From Aestuariivita sp049276915 (GTDB taxonomy: Bacteria; Pseudomonadota; Alphaproteobacteria; Rhodobacterales; Rhodobacteraceae), in the NCBI RefSeq assembly GCF_049276915.1, contig NZ_JBASXK010000128.1, positions 1 to 47,574 on the forward strand: a stretch of 47,574 nucleotides of DNA. Reading direction: 5' to 3'. This document shows positions 25,586 through 33,518 of the stretch, piece after piece; the first letter of the stretch is position 1; each line of letters begins with the position of its first letter. A model generated the notes under the pieces. It did no database searches, had not been told where the DNA came from, and saw only the letters and a program-made list of their open reading frames with translations. The position numbers and the translations under genes are program-made.

Positions 25586-26683
25586 CTACAACCCGGCCGC
25601 CTTGGTGAGGTTCACGCGGAAGCGGTCCCGACGGCGTTGATAGCGGCGGGTCATTTCCGCCGAGCTGTGGCCAAGCTGTTTCTGGATGTAGCGCTCATCG
25701 ACCTCGGCAGAACTGGCCAGACCCGCGCGCAGGGAGTGGCCCGAGAAAAGGGCGACGCGCTCGGCTTCGGGAAGATCGGCGCGCAGGCCGGCGTCCAGCA
25801 CGCAGCTCTTGATCAGACGGGCGACATGCTTGTCCGAGAGCCGCGCTTCAAGTGCTCGTTTGCCGTCGCGCGAGGTGCGCACGAACACGGGCCCAAAGCT
25901 GACTTTGGCAAAGTGCAGCCATTGTTCCAGGGCATGAACCGGGCAGGTCTGGTCGGTCGAGCCGCGTCCGATTTCGACCTCGCGCCAGCCGGTCTTGCCG
26001 CGCAGGGTCAGCAGTGCTCCGTCCTCCAGCAGGGTGATCCAGCCGCCGCTGTCGAGCGTGTCGTCCTTGCCCACGTCAAGGCTCACGATCTCCGAGCGGC
26101 GCAGGCCGCCGGCATAGCCCAGCAGCAGGATCGCGCGATCCCTGAGGCCGCGCAGATCGAAGGGCAGGGTGGTGATCATGGCGATGATGTCCTCGGCCAG
26201 GATCGCCTCTTTCTGGACGGGCGGGCGGGCGTGTTTGCGCCGGATTCCCGCGAGAACCGTGGCGATGTGGCGATCCTTGCGATCCAGAACAAAACCGCGC
26301 TGCTGGGCGTGCCAAGCAAGGCCCGACAGGCGCCGCTCGATGCTTGAGACCGAGAGGGGCCGCGCGGTGCCTCGGGGGGCGGCCAGGTCTGCAAGGTAGA
26401 GGCCGATCAGCTCGGGCGCGGGGGGCAGGGGCTCGGTGCCTGACATGCGACACCAGCGGGTGAAATGCGCCCAGTCCTTCGCATAGGCCCGCAGCGTGTT
26501 GTCCGACGCTGCAGCGCGGGCATAGTCGCGGGCGGTATCGACCAGTCGGTCGAGCGTGCCGGAGCCGGCCACAGAGGAAGGCAGTGTGAGAGCCTCACTG
26601 GGCACGGTGTCTCTCTCGTTGTCCTCGTTGACCGAAGACCCGTTTGGCGCGGATGAGCTCGATTTCTCGTTGTTTTCTGGCAT
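25586..26683 (-). CDS. Complete tyrosine recombinase (XerC/D- or integrase-like), solitary
   Basis: Start taken at ATG 26683 (365 residues), because the upstream ATG at 26695 overlaps a good -10 box. A Ser/Glu-rich leader is followed by a SAM-like core-binding domain (ARAAASDNTLRAYAKDWAHF). The catalytic domain holds all expected boxes: Arg in YAGGLRRSE, Lys in LRGKTGWRE, HSLRAG, LGHSS and the Tyr in RYQRRRDRF near the C-terminus. It therefore looks active. No excisionase, phage or plasmid genes accompany it. It borders the catabolic locus but is not obviously part of an integrated element. Confidence 0.9.
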   Translation of the reverse strand: MPENNEKSSSSAPNGSSVNEDNERDTVPSEALTLPSSVAGSGTLDRLVDTARDYARAAASDNTLRAYAKDWAHFTRWCRMSGTEPLPPAPELIGLYLADLAAPRGTARPLSVSSIERRLSGLAWHAQQRGFVLDRKDRHIATVLAGIRRKHARPPVQKEAILAEDIIAMITTLPFDLRGLRDRAILLLGYAGGLRRSEIVSLDVGKDDTLDSGGWITLLEDGALLTLRGKTGWREVEIGRGSTDQTCPVHALEQWLHFAKVSFGPVFVRTSRDGKRALEARLSDKHVARLIKSCVLDAGLRADLPEAERVALFSGHSLRAGLASSAEVDERYIQKQLGHSSAEMTRRYQRRRDRFRVNLTKAAGL

Positions 26684-26690
26684 GGCGTAG

Positions 26691-26719
26691 AGCATATCTT
26701 TTTACGTCCGATAATGCAA
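26691..26719 (-). promoter_or_regulatory. Sigma-70-like promoter of the recombinase gene (leaderless)
   Basis: On the minus strand TTGCAT (26719-26714) and TATGCT (26696-26691) are spaced by 17 bases. Transcription would start about 7 bases past the -10 box, right at ATG 26683, so the mRNA would be leaderless. The -35 box lies inside the inverted repeat at 26706-26730. Confidence 0.5.
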
Positions 26720-26730
26720 ACGTATTGGAC
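26706..26730. repeat. Inverted repeat over the recombinase promoter
   Basis: GTCCGATA (26706-26713) and TATTGGAC (26723-26730) are inverted with one mismatch around a 9-base centre. The layout suits either an autoregulatory operator or a recombinase core site. There is no direct evidence for either. Confidence 0.5.
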
Positions 26731-26931
26731 ATAGGTAATGGGTGCAGTGCGGGACGCTTCATGTCCATTCGGACCGCAGTAAGCGCCGTCGGCATTTTGG
26801 TCTGAAACCTCGCTTTTGCCCGCGTGGGCATCCGCCGGATGCGCGCAGGGCCACCTCGGCGCGGGTTGGAACCCGTTATGATGTGGCGGCGCGGGCTTGG
26901 GATCCAGTGTTCCCGCGCCACACGCCAGACC

Positions 26932-27534
26932 CTACACGCCGGCTGGATTTTCCACGTCACGCCCGATGGCTGCGAGATCGGAATACCGATCCCCGATCCG
27001 GTGATGCGGGCGCCCACGTGTGGCCGCACCCAAGGCCACGACCAATTCGTCAACCGCAGGCGCGTCATAGATCGAGAACTGAACCGTCAGATAATGCGAG
27101 CGGCGCCCCGTATCGTGCTTGTCCATCAGGGGTATCTGGATCTGGGTGTTCGCCGGGCCACGGGTGTTGGTAAAGCCAAGGTAGCTTTTGGCACCGACGG
27201 CCTCGCGATAGAAGTTGCCGAAATGCAGGGTGTGGATCAGGGCCGAGGCATGTTCGACCTCGCAGCTGGTGCCGGCGATGCAGGCCTTGCCATAGGCCTC
27301 GATGGCGTCGCCTGAGCCTGCCAGCGCAATCAGCCGGTCGGTCAGCAGTGAGCCCAGAATAGGCGCCATGCGGGTGATCTCGGGGGACAAGTCTTCGACA
27401 AATCCGCGACCGGCCCAGGGGTTTGCCACCACAGCCGCCACCCCGATCATACGCAGGACAGGGTCAGAGGCACGGCCGCCTTCCGTATGAATGTCCTCGT
27501 CAAAGGTCACTAGTTTTCGCAACTCGGGAAGCAT
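26932..27534 (-). CDS. Amino acid synthesis (AA_synth) family protein, function unknown
   Basis: ATG 27534 is chosen because AGGAG precedes it; 200 residues. The start MLPELRKLVTFDED and segments FVEDLSPEI, GKACIAGTSCEVEHASALIHT, and GRRSHYLTVQFSIYDAPAVDELVV match the AA_synth family, whose name comes from context rather than a shown reaction. No signal or membrane segment. It follows the flavin reductase by 13 bases and ends the minus-strand block RidA-hydrolase-reductase-AA_synth. Its fixed company with flavin-monooxygenase genes suggests it handles an unstable intermediate of that pathway; this is inference. Confidence 0.82.
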   Translation of the reverse strand: MLPELRKLVTFDEDIHTEGGRASDPVLRMIGVAAVVANPWAGRGFVEDLSPEITRMAPILGSLLTDRLIALAGSGDAIEAYGKACIAGTSCEVEHASALIHTLHFGNFYREAVGAKSYLGFTNTRGPANTQIQIPLMDKHDTGRRSHYLTVQFSIYDAPAVDELVVALGAATRGRPHHRIGDRYSDLAAIGRDVENPAGV

Positions 27535-27547
27535 GGGGTTTCTCCTG

Positions 27548-28489
27548 TCAGATATGATAGCTGCGGTGTCCGGTGACGGCATGAACCACCCCTTCGACCT
27601 CGGTTCCGTGATAGATGCCAAAGGCTCCGTACTGGTTTTCCTGAATGTACCGGCGCAGCATCGCGCGTTCTGCCTCGTCGATGACTTGCTCAAGGGGCAG
27701 GTCGGTCAGATCAAAATAGCGCATCCCGTCGGGCGCATCACCGGCGACTGTTCCATGATAGATGATGCGCTGAGAACCGTTCCGGGTGTTCTGGTACACC
27801 GCGTAGAGATGATCCAGCGCAGGGGTCAGGCCAAGCCCGGTCAAATAGTCAGACAGCCCGTCAACGGAATTGGTCCGGCTTGGCGCGATGGGGATACCGA
27901 TGCCGCCTGAGCTGAGTTCGTGCAGCAGGACACGGGTGTCGCATGTCAACACAGCCCCAAGTGATATGCCCGCAACCGAGGCTGCGGCCCTGGTCAGATC
28001 TGCTTCCAACCCGATGTCGAAATAGGCACCTTTGAAGTAGCCAAGCGGCGCTTTCTCGGAGGTTTGAAATTCCAGCACGCGGCCGATCAGGATCAGGTGG
28101 TCGCCTGCATCGACCACCTCGTGGCGCGCGCAACTGAAGCTGGACAGACACCCGTCGATCAGCGGCACATCCTGCGCATCGACGCCCCACTGGGCGAGGT
28201 CGAATTTCTCGGCTGATTGTGATGCAAACAGGCCCGAGATGTCCTTTTGGTCATCTGCCAGAATGTTGACGGCGAAATGGTCAGCCTGTGCGAATGCATC
28301 GCAGGAATGGGCCGATTTGGCGATGCAGATCAACAACAGCGGCGGGTCCAGCGACACAGAGGTAAAGGAGTTGGCGGTAAATCCACGTGGCGTCCCGTCT
28401 GCCTGGCGCGTTGTCACGACCGTAACGCCCGTGGCGAAAGTGCCGAAGGCATTGCGCAGGGCAGGTTTGGTGTCCGGGTGCGTGCTCAT
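27548..28489 (-). CDS. Flavin reductase with an extra C-terminal domain
   Basis: 313 residues, about twice the size of stand-alone HpaC/RutF reductases. Residues 8-165 are the FMN-binding split-barrel domain (RNAFGTFATGVTVVTT, GFTANSFTSVSLDPPLLL, NILADDQ). Residues about 175-313 form a second domain (VLLHE, HLYAVYQNTRNGSQRIIYHG, YFDLTDLP) whose strand pattern looks Nudix-like but lacks the G-x5-E-x7-RE box, so hydrolysis is unlikely. It probably feeds reduced FMN to the luciferase-like monooxygenase at 32474, playing the role TgnA has for TgnB in trigonelline breakdown. Start overlaps the hydrolase stop (ATGA). Confidence 0.85.
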   Translation of the reverse strand: MSTHPDTKPALRNAFGTFATGVTVVTTRQADGTPRGFTANSFTSVSLDPPLLLICIAKSAHSCDAFAQADHFAVNILADDQKDISGLFASQSAEKFDLAQWGVDAQDVPLIDGCLSSFSCARHEVVDAGDHLILIGRVLEFQTSEKAPLGYFKGAYFDIGLEADLTRAAASVAGISLGAVLTCDTRVLLHELSSGGIGIPIAPSRTNSVDGLSDYLTGLGLTPALDHLYAVYQNTRNGSQRIIYHGTVAGDAPDGMRYFDLTDLPLEQVIDEAERAMLRRYIQENQYGAFGIYHGTEVEGVVHAVTGHRSYHI

Positions 28490-29286
28490 GGGGACAGGCT
28501 CGACGCGTCTAGGAATTCCCGGATCGGCCTGTTCACCGCATCGGGCGCTTCGGCCAAGGCCATGTGCCGCAGCCCTGTCAAGATCACGGTCTGGGCACCC
28601 GGAATCTCGGCGGCAATGGCATGGGTCATTTCGGGGCCATTGCCGTAGTCTTCATCGCCCGTGATGACCAGCGCCGGGCAAGAGATCGCCGGGTCGGGGG
28701 CCACGATTTCGTCGATGCCGGTGGCCAGAACACGATAGATCGTGTGGTAGATCGGCTTTTGGTTGGCCGTCACCCAGCCCCGGACGGTCTGCATCATCTT
28801 TGGATTGGCCGCGCGGAAGTCATTGGTGAACCACCGTTCAAGCGCGGCTTCAACGGTGGAGTCGGGGCCCAGTTCGCGGGCCTGTTCCACGCGTTTGAGG
28901 ATTGCGTCCTGCGCGGCTTCCGTTCGTTTGTGCGGGGAATGAAGAATGATCAGCGCCTGCGCGCGGTCAGGATCATCCTGCGCAAAGCGGCGCGCGATCA
29001 TCCCACCCAGAGAGAATCCGGCGATCACGGCGCGATCGATGCCACAGTGGTCCAGCAAACCCGCCAATTGTCTGGAGAACAGCGACAGGCTGGGGGTCGC
29101 GGGCGGCGCAACAGACTGGCCATGACCGTAAAGATCGTAAGCCAGAACGCGGTAGGCGTCGATGAGAGCAGGGGAGGTCCACTGCCAGCAGTCCCGGTTC
29201 AGGCCAAGGCCGTGGATCAGGACGACAACCGGAGCATGCGCGGGGCCGGTCAGTTCATACTGCGTGCCGTCAGGCGCCGTGCTCAT
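28486..29286 (-). CDS. Alpha/beta hydrolase
   Basis: 266 residues. HGLGLNRDCW (oxyanion region) is followed by the nucleophile elbow GFSLGG with Ser92. Asp211 or Asp213 lies in VITGDEDYGNG, and His241 in LRHMALAEAPD, so the triad is complete. It resembles 3-oxoadipate enol-lactonase and RutD/TgnD-type hydrolases. In this locus it may open an enol-lactone or cleave an amide or N-formyl enamine made by the monooxygenase. It overlaps both neighbours by four bases, so it is co-translated with RidA and the reductase. Confidence 0.88.
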   Translation of the reverse strand: MSTAPDGTQYELTGPAHAPVVVLIHGLGLNRDCWQWTSPALIDAYRVLAYDLYGHGQSVAPPATPSLSLFSRQLAGLLDHCGIDRAVIAGFSLGGMIARRFAQDDPDRAQALIILHSPHKRTEAAQDAILKRVEQARELGPDSTVEAALERWFTNDFRAANPKMMQTVRGWVTANQKPIYHTIYRVLATGIDEIVAPDPAISCPALVITGDEDYGNGPEMTHAIAAEIPGAQTVILTGLRHMALAEAPDAVNRPIREFLDASSLSP

Positions 29287-29687
29287 CGTGCGCCCGTCTC
29301 CAGCGGGCGATAGGCGACAACCTCGACCTCGACCCGCGCGTCCACCAGCAGATCGCTGACAATGGCCGATCGCGTTGGTGGCTCAACCGGGAAATACTCT
29401 CCGTAGACTTCGTTGAAGCCGCCAAAATCCGCGCGCTCGCGCAGCCAGACCATGGCCTTGACCACGTCATCGCGGGTGCAGCCCGCCTCGGACAGCGTTG
29501 CTGTGATGTCATCCAGCACGGCGCGGGTTTGCTGCTGGATGGTGCCATCGGTCATTGGCACGCCATCACGCATGGGGATTTGTCCCGTGAGAAAGACAAA
29601 ATCACCCGCACGGATGGCCCGCGACAGGGACAGAACCCGTCCGCCAATTTCCAGCGGCCCACCGATGACTTGCTTTTTGTCTACCAT
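29283..29687 (-). CDS. RidA/RutC-family protein
   Basis: ATG 29687 (AGGGAG upstream) gives 134 residues, normal for the family. FVFLTGQIP, QQQTRAVLDDITATLSEAG and VEPPTRSAIVSDLLVDARVEVEVVA carry the fold. Arg106 corresponds to the substrate-carboxylate Arg of imine deaminases, so hydrolysis of reactive enamines or imines is plausible. It is the first gene of the minus-strand block, next to the divergent promoter. RidA members travel with flavin monooxygenase pathways (RutC in the uracil pathway). Confidence 0.92.
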   Translation of the reverse strand: MVDKKQVIGGPLEIGGRVLSLSRAIRAGDFVFLTGQIPMRDGVPMTDGTIQQQTRAVLDDITATLSEAGCTRDDVVKAMVWLRERADFGGFNEVYGEYFPVEPPTRSAIVSDLLVDARVEVEVVAYRPLETGAR

Positions 29688-29827
29688 TTCGCGGCTCCCT
29701 TTTTCGACATCGTGCCCCGATCTCAAAATGGGCGTTCTGGATTTTTCGACGGTGTGTGTCGTTTTTTCCAGAACGCCGATTGTGAAACCGGCCTTGTATG
29801 GGAATCAAGCAACGGAGGACTTCTGAG
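29688..29827. promoter_or_regulatory. Divergent control region with a long inverted repeat
   Basis: Between RidA and the aldehyde dehydrogenase. GGCGTTCTGGA (29731-29741) and TCCAGAACGCC (29767-29777) are perfect 11-bp inverted arms. Inside them T runs and a CGAC/GTCG pair continue the symmetry around GGTGTGT. It is probably an operator that co-controls both arms of the locus. ALDH has GGAGGA before its ATG. Confidence 0.75.
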
Positions 29828-31309
29828 ATGGGCGACATCAAGAACTATCAAATGTTGATCAATGGTGATTGGGTCGATGCATCCGATGGCGGCACGTTTG
29901 ACAGTGTGAACCCAAGCACCGGTGACATCTGGAGCCGGGTGCCCGAAGCGACGGAAGCCGATGTGAACCGCGCGGTCGAGGCCGCGCATCATGCCTTTAC
30001 CAAGGGGCCATGGTCGAAACTCACGCCGACAGAACGGGGCAAATGTCTGCGCAAGCTGGGCGATCTGCTTGCCGAGCAGTCAGAGGGACTGGGCCGGACA
30101 GAGTCGATCGACACGGGCAAGATGCTCAAGGAAACCCGGTGGCAGGCCAAATACATCGCGGAGTTCTTCCACTTTTTCGCCGGGTGCGCGGATAAGGTCA
30201 GCGGCGAGACCCTGCCTATCGACAAGCCCGATATGTTCGTTTTTACCAAGCGCGAGCCTTTGGGCGTGGTCGCGGCCGTTGTGCCGTGGAATTCGCAGTT
30301 GTTCCTTGTTGCGGTGAAGCTTGGGCCTGCCTTGGCTGCGGGCAATACCGTGGTTCTCAAAGCCTCGGAGCACGCCAGCGCGGCGATGCTGGAGTTTGGA
30401 AAACTGGTCGAACAGGCCGGGATTCCGCCGGGTGTTGTGAATATCGTCACGGGCCACGGCGAACCTTGCGGGCGGGCGCTGACCGGGCATCCAAAGGTGG
30501 CGCGGGTGTCCTTCACGGGGGGGCCGAATGCGGCGCGGCATGTGTTGGAGAACGTCAAGCGCAACTTTGCCGAAGTCTCACTGGAACTGGGCGGAAAATC
30601 TCCCTTCATCGTGTTTGATGACGCGAATATCGAAAGCGCGGTGAATGCCTCGATTGCGGGGATTTTCGGGGCGACGGGCCAAAGCTGTGTCGCGGGCTCG
30701 CGGCTTTATCTGCATGAAGATATTGCCGATGAATTTCTTGAGAAAATGACGGCGCTGGCGCGCCAGATCGTGATCGGTGATCCGCTGGCGGACGAGACCC
30801 AGATGGGTCCGCTGTGCACCACCGGGCAGTTGGAGCATATCCAGCGCGAGGTGGCCCATGCGCAGGAACAAGGCGGCAAGGTGCTGGTCGGTGGCAAGCA
30901 GCCCGAGGGGATGGCGGGCCTGTTTTATGAGCCCACAATCATTGAATGCCCGCGTCAGGATCTGCGCATCGTGGACACTGAATTGTTCGGGCCTGTCTTG
31001 TCGGTGCAGCGTTTCAGGACAGAAGAAGAGGTTCTGGAATTGGCGAACGATTCAGAACACGGGCTTGCGGCGGGGATCTTCACGCAAAATTCGGCGCGCT
31101 CGCTGCGGATGGCAAATGCGGTGCAGGCCGGAATTGTCTGGGTGAATACCTATCGTGTCGTCTCGCCCATTGCTGAATTCGGCGGCGTCAAAGGGTCGGG
31201 CTATGGCCGCGAAAGCGGGTTTCAGGCGATCTATGATTATACCCGGCCCAAGACCGTCTGGATGAACACCTCGGACGAGCCGATCTCGAACCCCTTTGTG
31301 ATGCGATGA
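29828..31309 (+). CDS. NAD(P)-dependent aldehyde dehydrogenase
   Basis: ATG 29828, after GGAGGA, gives 493 residues. This is the ALDH superfamily with Asn155 in VVPWNSQLF, general base Glu253 in SLELGGKSP and nucleophile Cys287 in GATGQSCVAG. It is closest in style to betaine-aldehyde / hydroxymuconic-semialdehyde types. In the carnitine branch it could oxidise malic semialdehyde or trimethylaminobutyraldehyde. In a trigonelline-like branch it would match TgnC, which oxidises the ring-opening product. It leads the plus-strand block; its stop overlaps the Rieske start (ATGA). Confidence 0.92.
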   Translation: MGDIKNYQMLINGDWVDASDGGTFDSVNPSTGDIWSRVPEATEADVNRAVEAAHHAFTKGPWSKLTPTERGKCLRKLGDLLAEQSEGLGRTESIDTGKMLKETRWQAKYIAEFFHFFAGCADKVSGETLPIDKPDMFVFTKREPLGVVAAVVPWNSQLFLVAVKLGPALAAGNTVVLKASEHASAAMLEFGKLVEQAGIPPGVVNIVTGHGEPCGRALTGHPKVARVSFTGGPNAARHVLENVKRNFAEVSLELGGKSPFIVFDDANIESAVNASIAGIFGATGQSCVAGSRLYLHEDIADEFLEKMTALARQIVIGDPLADETQMGPLCTTGQLEHIQREVAHAQEQGGKVLVGGKQPEGMAGLFYEPTIIECPRQDLRIVDTELFGPVLSVQRFRTEEEVLELANDSEHGLAAGIFTQNSARSLRMANAVQAGIVWVNTYRVVSPIAEFGGVKGSGYGRESGFQAIYDYTRPKTVWMNTSDEPISNPFVMR

Positions 31310-32448
31310 CACCGGACGTTCTGAAATCTGCTTTGCAAGGGTCGATCTGCGCGGTTGAAAGGGCCGTGTCCCTGCCGCCTGCCTGCTATGTGGATGAGAC
31401 CGTCACGCAGGCCGAGAGGGATCACATTTTCAGAGGCGGCTGGTTTGGTGTTGGTCGTGCCGATCAGGTGAAAGAGGTGGGGGATTTCACCGCGCTGGAC
31501 GTGGCAGGGCAATCCATCATCCTGGTGCGCGACAAGGATGCGCAGGTGCAAGCCTTTGCCAACAGCTGCCGTCACCGCGCCATGCGCCTGATGGAGGGGA
31601 CGGGCAATTGCCGGGGCATAAAATGCCCGTTTCATGCCTGGGCCTATCGTCTGGACGGGTCGCTGGTGGCGGCACCGCAGATGGATCAGGCCGAGGGGTT
31701 CGACAAGGCCGAGAATGGCCTGATCTCCTATCGCGTCGCCGAGCGGCTGGGCTTCGTGTTCATTTGCTTGAACCCGGACGCGCCAGAGCTGGACAAGATC
31801 CTGGGCGATTTTGCCGAAATCCATAGCCCCTGGCCGCTGGACACCCTGGTCAGCACGCGCCGCAGCGAGATCGAGGTCGCCTGCAACTGGAAAGCCTTTC
31901 TGGAGGTGTTCAACGAATACTATCATCTGCCCTTTGTGCACCCCGACAGCATCGGCGATGTCTATGCAGCCCCTAATGCACCCGAAGACGTGACAGGCAG
32001 CTATGCCACGCAATTCGGTGCCACTGAAGGGACGGGCGGGTTGCTGCAGGACGAACAGAACATGGCGCTGCCGTCGATGCCCGGCCTGACGGGCCGCGCG
32101 GGGACCGGCGTGCGCTATACCTGGGTCTTTCCCAACATGACCTTTGCGGCGGGCACCGATGCGCTTTGGGTGTACGAGGCCTATCCGTTGGGGCCGAACC
32201 GCTGCAAGGTCGTGCAGACCGCCTGTTTCCCGCCTGAAACGCTTGCGACGGATGGGGCGGACACGAAAGTCGCTGCCTATCACAGCCGTCTTGATGCCGC
32301 CTTGGGCGAAGATATCCCCGCGCTGGAGACCCAGCACCGGGGTCTTTCACATCCGGACGCGCGGCAGGGCCGCTTCCAGCCGCTTCTGGAGCCCAATGTG
32401 GCCAGCTTTGCCCGGTGGTATGCCACCCAAATGATCGAAATTCTCTGA
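31306..32448 (+). CDS. Rieske non-haem iron oxygenase, alpha subunit
   Basis: 380 residues. The Rieske [2Fe-2S] site is C88-R-H90 and C107-P-F-H110. The mononuclear iron site is in NEYYHLPFVHP, with H207 and H212; the residue three before the first His, which bridges the two centres, is Glu204 rather than the usual Asp. Glu at this point is known for carnitine oxygenase CntA, so a quaternary-ammonium substrate (carnitine, betaine, or a related zwitterion) is likely. No iron-sulphur reductase partner (CntB/GbcB type) is in the window. It may demethylate betaine-type compounds or split off trimethylamine. Confidence 0.88.
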   Translation: MTPDVLKSALQGSICAVERAVSLPPACYVDETVTQAERDHIFRGGWFGVGRADQVKEVGDFTALDVAGQSIILVRDKDAQVQAFANSCRHRAMRLMEGTGNCRGIKCPFHAWAYRLDGSLVAAPQMDQAEGFDKAENGLISYRVAERLGFVFICLNPDAPELDKILGDFAEIHSPWPLDTLVSTRRSEIEVACNWKAFLEVFNEYYHLPFVHPDSIGDVYAAPNAPEDVTGSYATQFGATEGTGGLLQDEQNMALPSMPGLTGRAGTGVRYTWVFPNMTFAAGTDALWVYEAYPLGPNRCKVVQTACFPPETLATDGADTKVAAYHSRLDAALGEDIPALETQHRGLSHPDARQGRFQPLLEPNVASFARWYATQMIEIL

Positions 32449-32473
32449 TGACGAGACGCGAAAGGACCCCCAA

Positions 32474-33514
32474 ATGAAATTCCAACTGGCCGTGAACATG
32501 GAGCGGATCGACGACAGCTATGAAATGAAGGATGTGGCCCGCCACACGCTGGAAATGGTGCAGATCGCCGAAGAGGGCGGCTTTGACATCGTCTGGTCCG
32601 CTGAACACCACGCGCTTGAGATGACGATTGCACCGAACCCGTTCCAGCTGCTGACCTGGTGGAGCAAAGAGACCAGCAATATCCGGCTTGGAACGGCGGT
32701 GGCGACCGCGGCCTATTGGCATCCGATCAACCTTGCCGGCGAAGCCGCCTTTGTCGATCTGATCAGCGGCGGACGGCTGGAGTTCGGCATTGGATCGGGC
32801 GCATACCAGCGTGAATTCGACCGGATGAAGCCGGGGCTTAAACAGTCGGACGCATGGCGTTACATGCAGGAAATGCTGCCTGCCGTGCGCGCGCTGTGGG
32901 GCGGGGATTATGCCCATGATGGCGAGTTTTGGCAGTTCCCGACCGCGACCTCGGTGCCCAAGCCGGTGCAGCCCGAGGTGCCTGTCTGGGTTTCGGCCCG
33001 CTCGCCCATTACCTATGACTATGCCATGCGCGAGCGGTGCAATGTGAACTGCTGGCCGCTGACCCGGCCCTTTGCCGAAGCCGAACTGTACAAGCAGCAG
33101 TTGGATGAAGCGATCGTGAAGGCTGACAACGGCTGGGTTCCGCGCTTTGCGCTGATGCGTCATGCCTGCATTTATGACAATGACGCCGACCGTCAGGAGG
33201 CGTTGGATGCCATCCGCAGGTTGCTGAGCCAGTTCGAGAACCTGTTTCGCAACTCGGGCGATGTGGTCAATGGGTTCCCGGCCTCGATTCCGTTGGATGA
33301 ACTGGCAGGGCGTGAGCAATACGACCCCGCAATGCTGGAAGAAAATCTGATGTTCGGCTCGCCTGACACGGTGATCCAGAAGCTGAAGCGGTATCAGGCG
33401 CTGGGGGTGAACGAGTTCATCTATTACGCCTCGATGGGCCTGAGCCATGAAGCGCAACAGCGATCCTTGCGGCAGTTCTGCACCGAGGTCATGCCTGAGT
33501 TCAAAGAAGGATAA
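32474..33514 (+). CDS. Luciferase-like (LLM class) flavin-dependent monooxygenase
   Basis: 346 residues, bacterial-luciferase TIM-barrel fold: FDIVWSAEHHA, GTAVATAAYWHPINLA, GRLEFGIGSGAYQREFDRM, VPVWVSARSP and the C-terminal FGSPDTVIQKLKRYQALGVNEFIYY. It needs FMNH2 from a partner, for which the reductase at 27548 is the evident candidate. Related enzymes open heterocyclic rings (RutA on uracil, TgnB on trigonelline). Its place between a Rieske oxygenase and carnitine genes is unusual. Start 25 bases after the Rieske stop, with GAAAGGA upstream. Confidence 0.9.
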   Translation: MKFQLAVNMERIDDSYEMKDVARHTLEMVQIAEEGGFDIVWSAEHHALEMTIAPNPFQLLTWWSKETSNIRLGTAVATAAYWHPINLAGEAAFVDLISGGRLEFGIGSGAYQREFDRMKPGLKQSDAWRYMQEMLPAVRALWGGDYAHDGEFWQFPTATSVPKPVQPEVPVWVSARSPITYDYAMRERCNVNCWPLTRPFAEAELYKQQLDEAIVKADNGWVPRFALMRHACIYDNDADRQEALDAIRRLLSQFENLFRNSGDVVNGFPASIPLDELAGREQYDPAMLEENLMFGSPDTVIQKLKRYQALGVNEFIYYASMGLSHEAQQRSLRQFCTEVMPEFKEG

Positions 33515-33518
33515 GCCG

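Noticed and set aside
27548..33514. Rut uracil-degradation operon
   Set aside because: Monooxygenase, RidA, hydrolase and flavin reductase are shared, but RutB amidase, RutE and the pyrimidine permease are missing, and the genes are embedded in carnitine functions.
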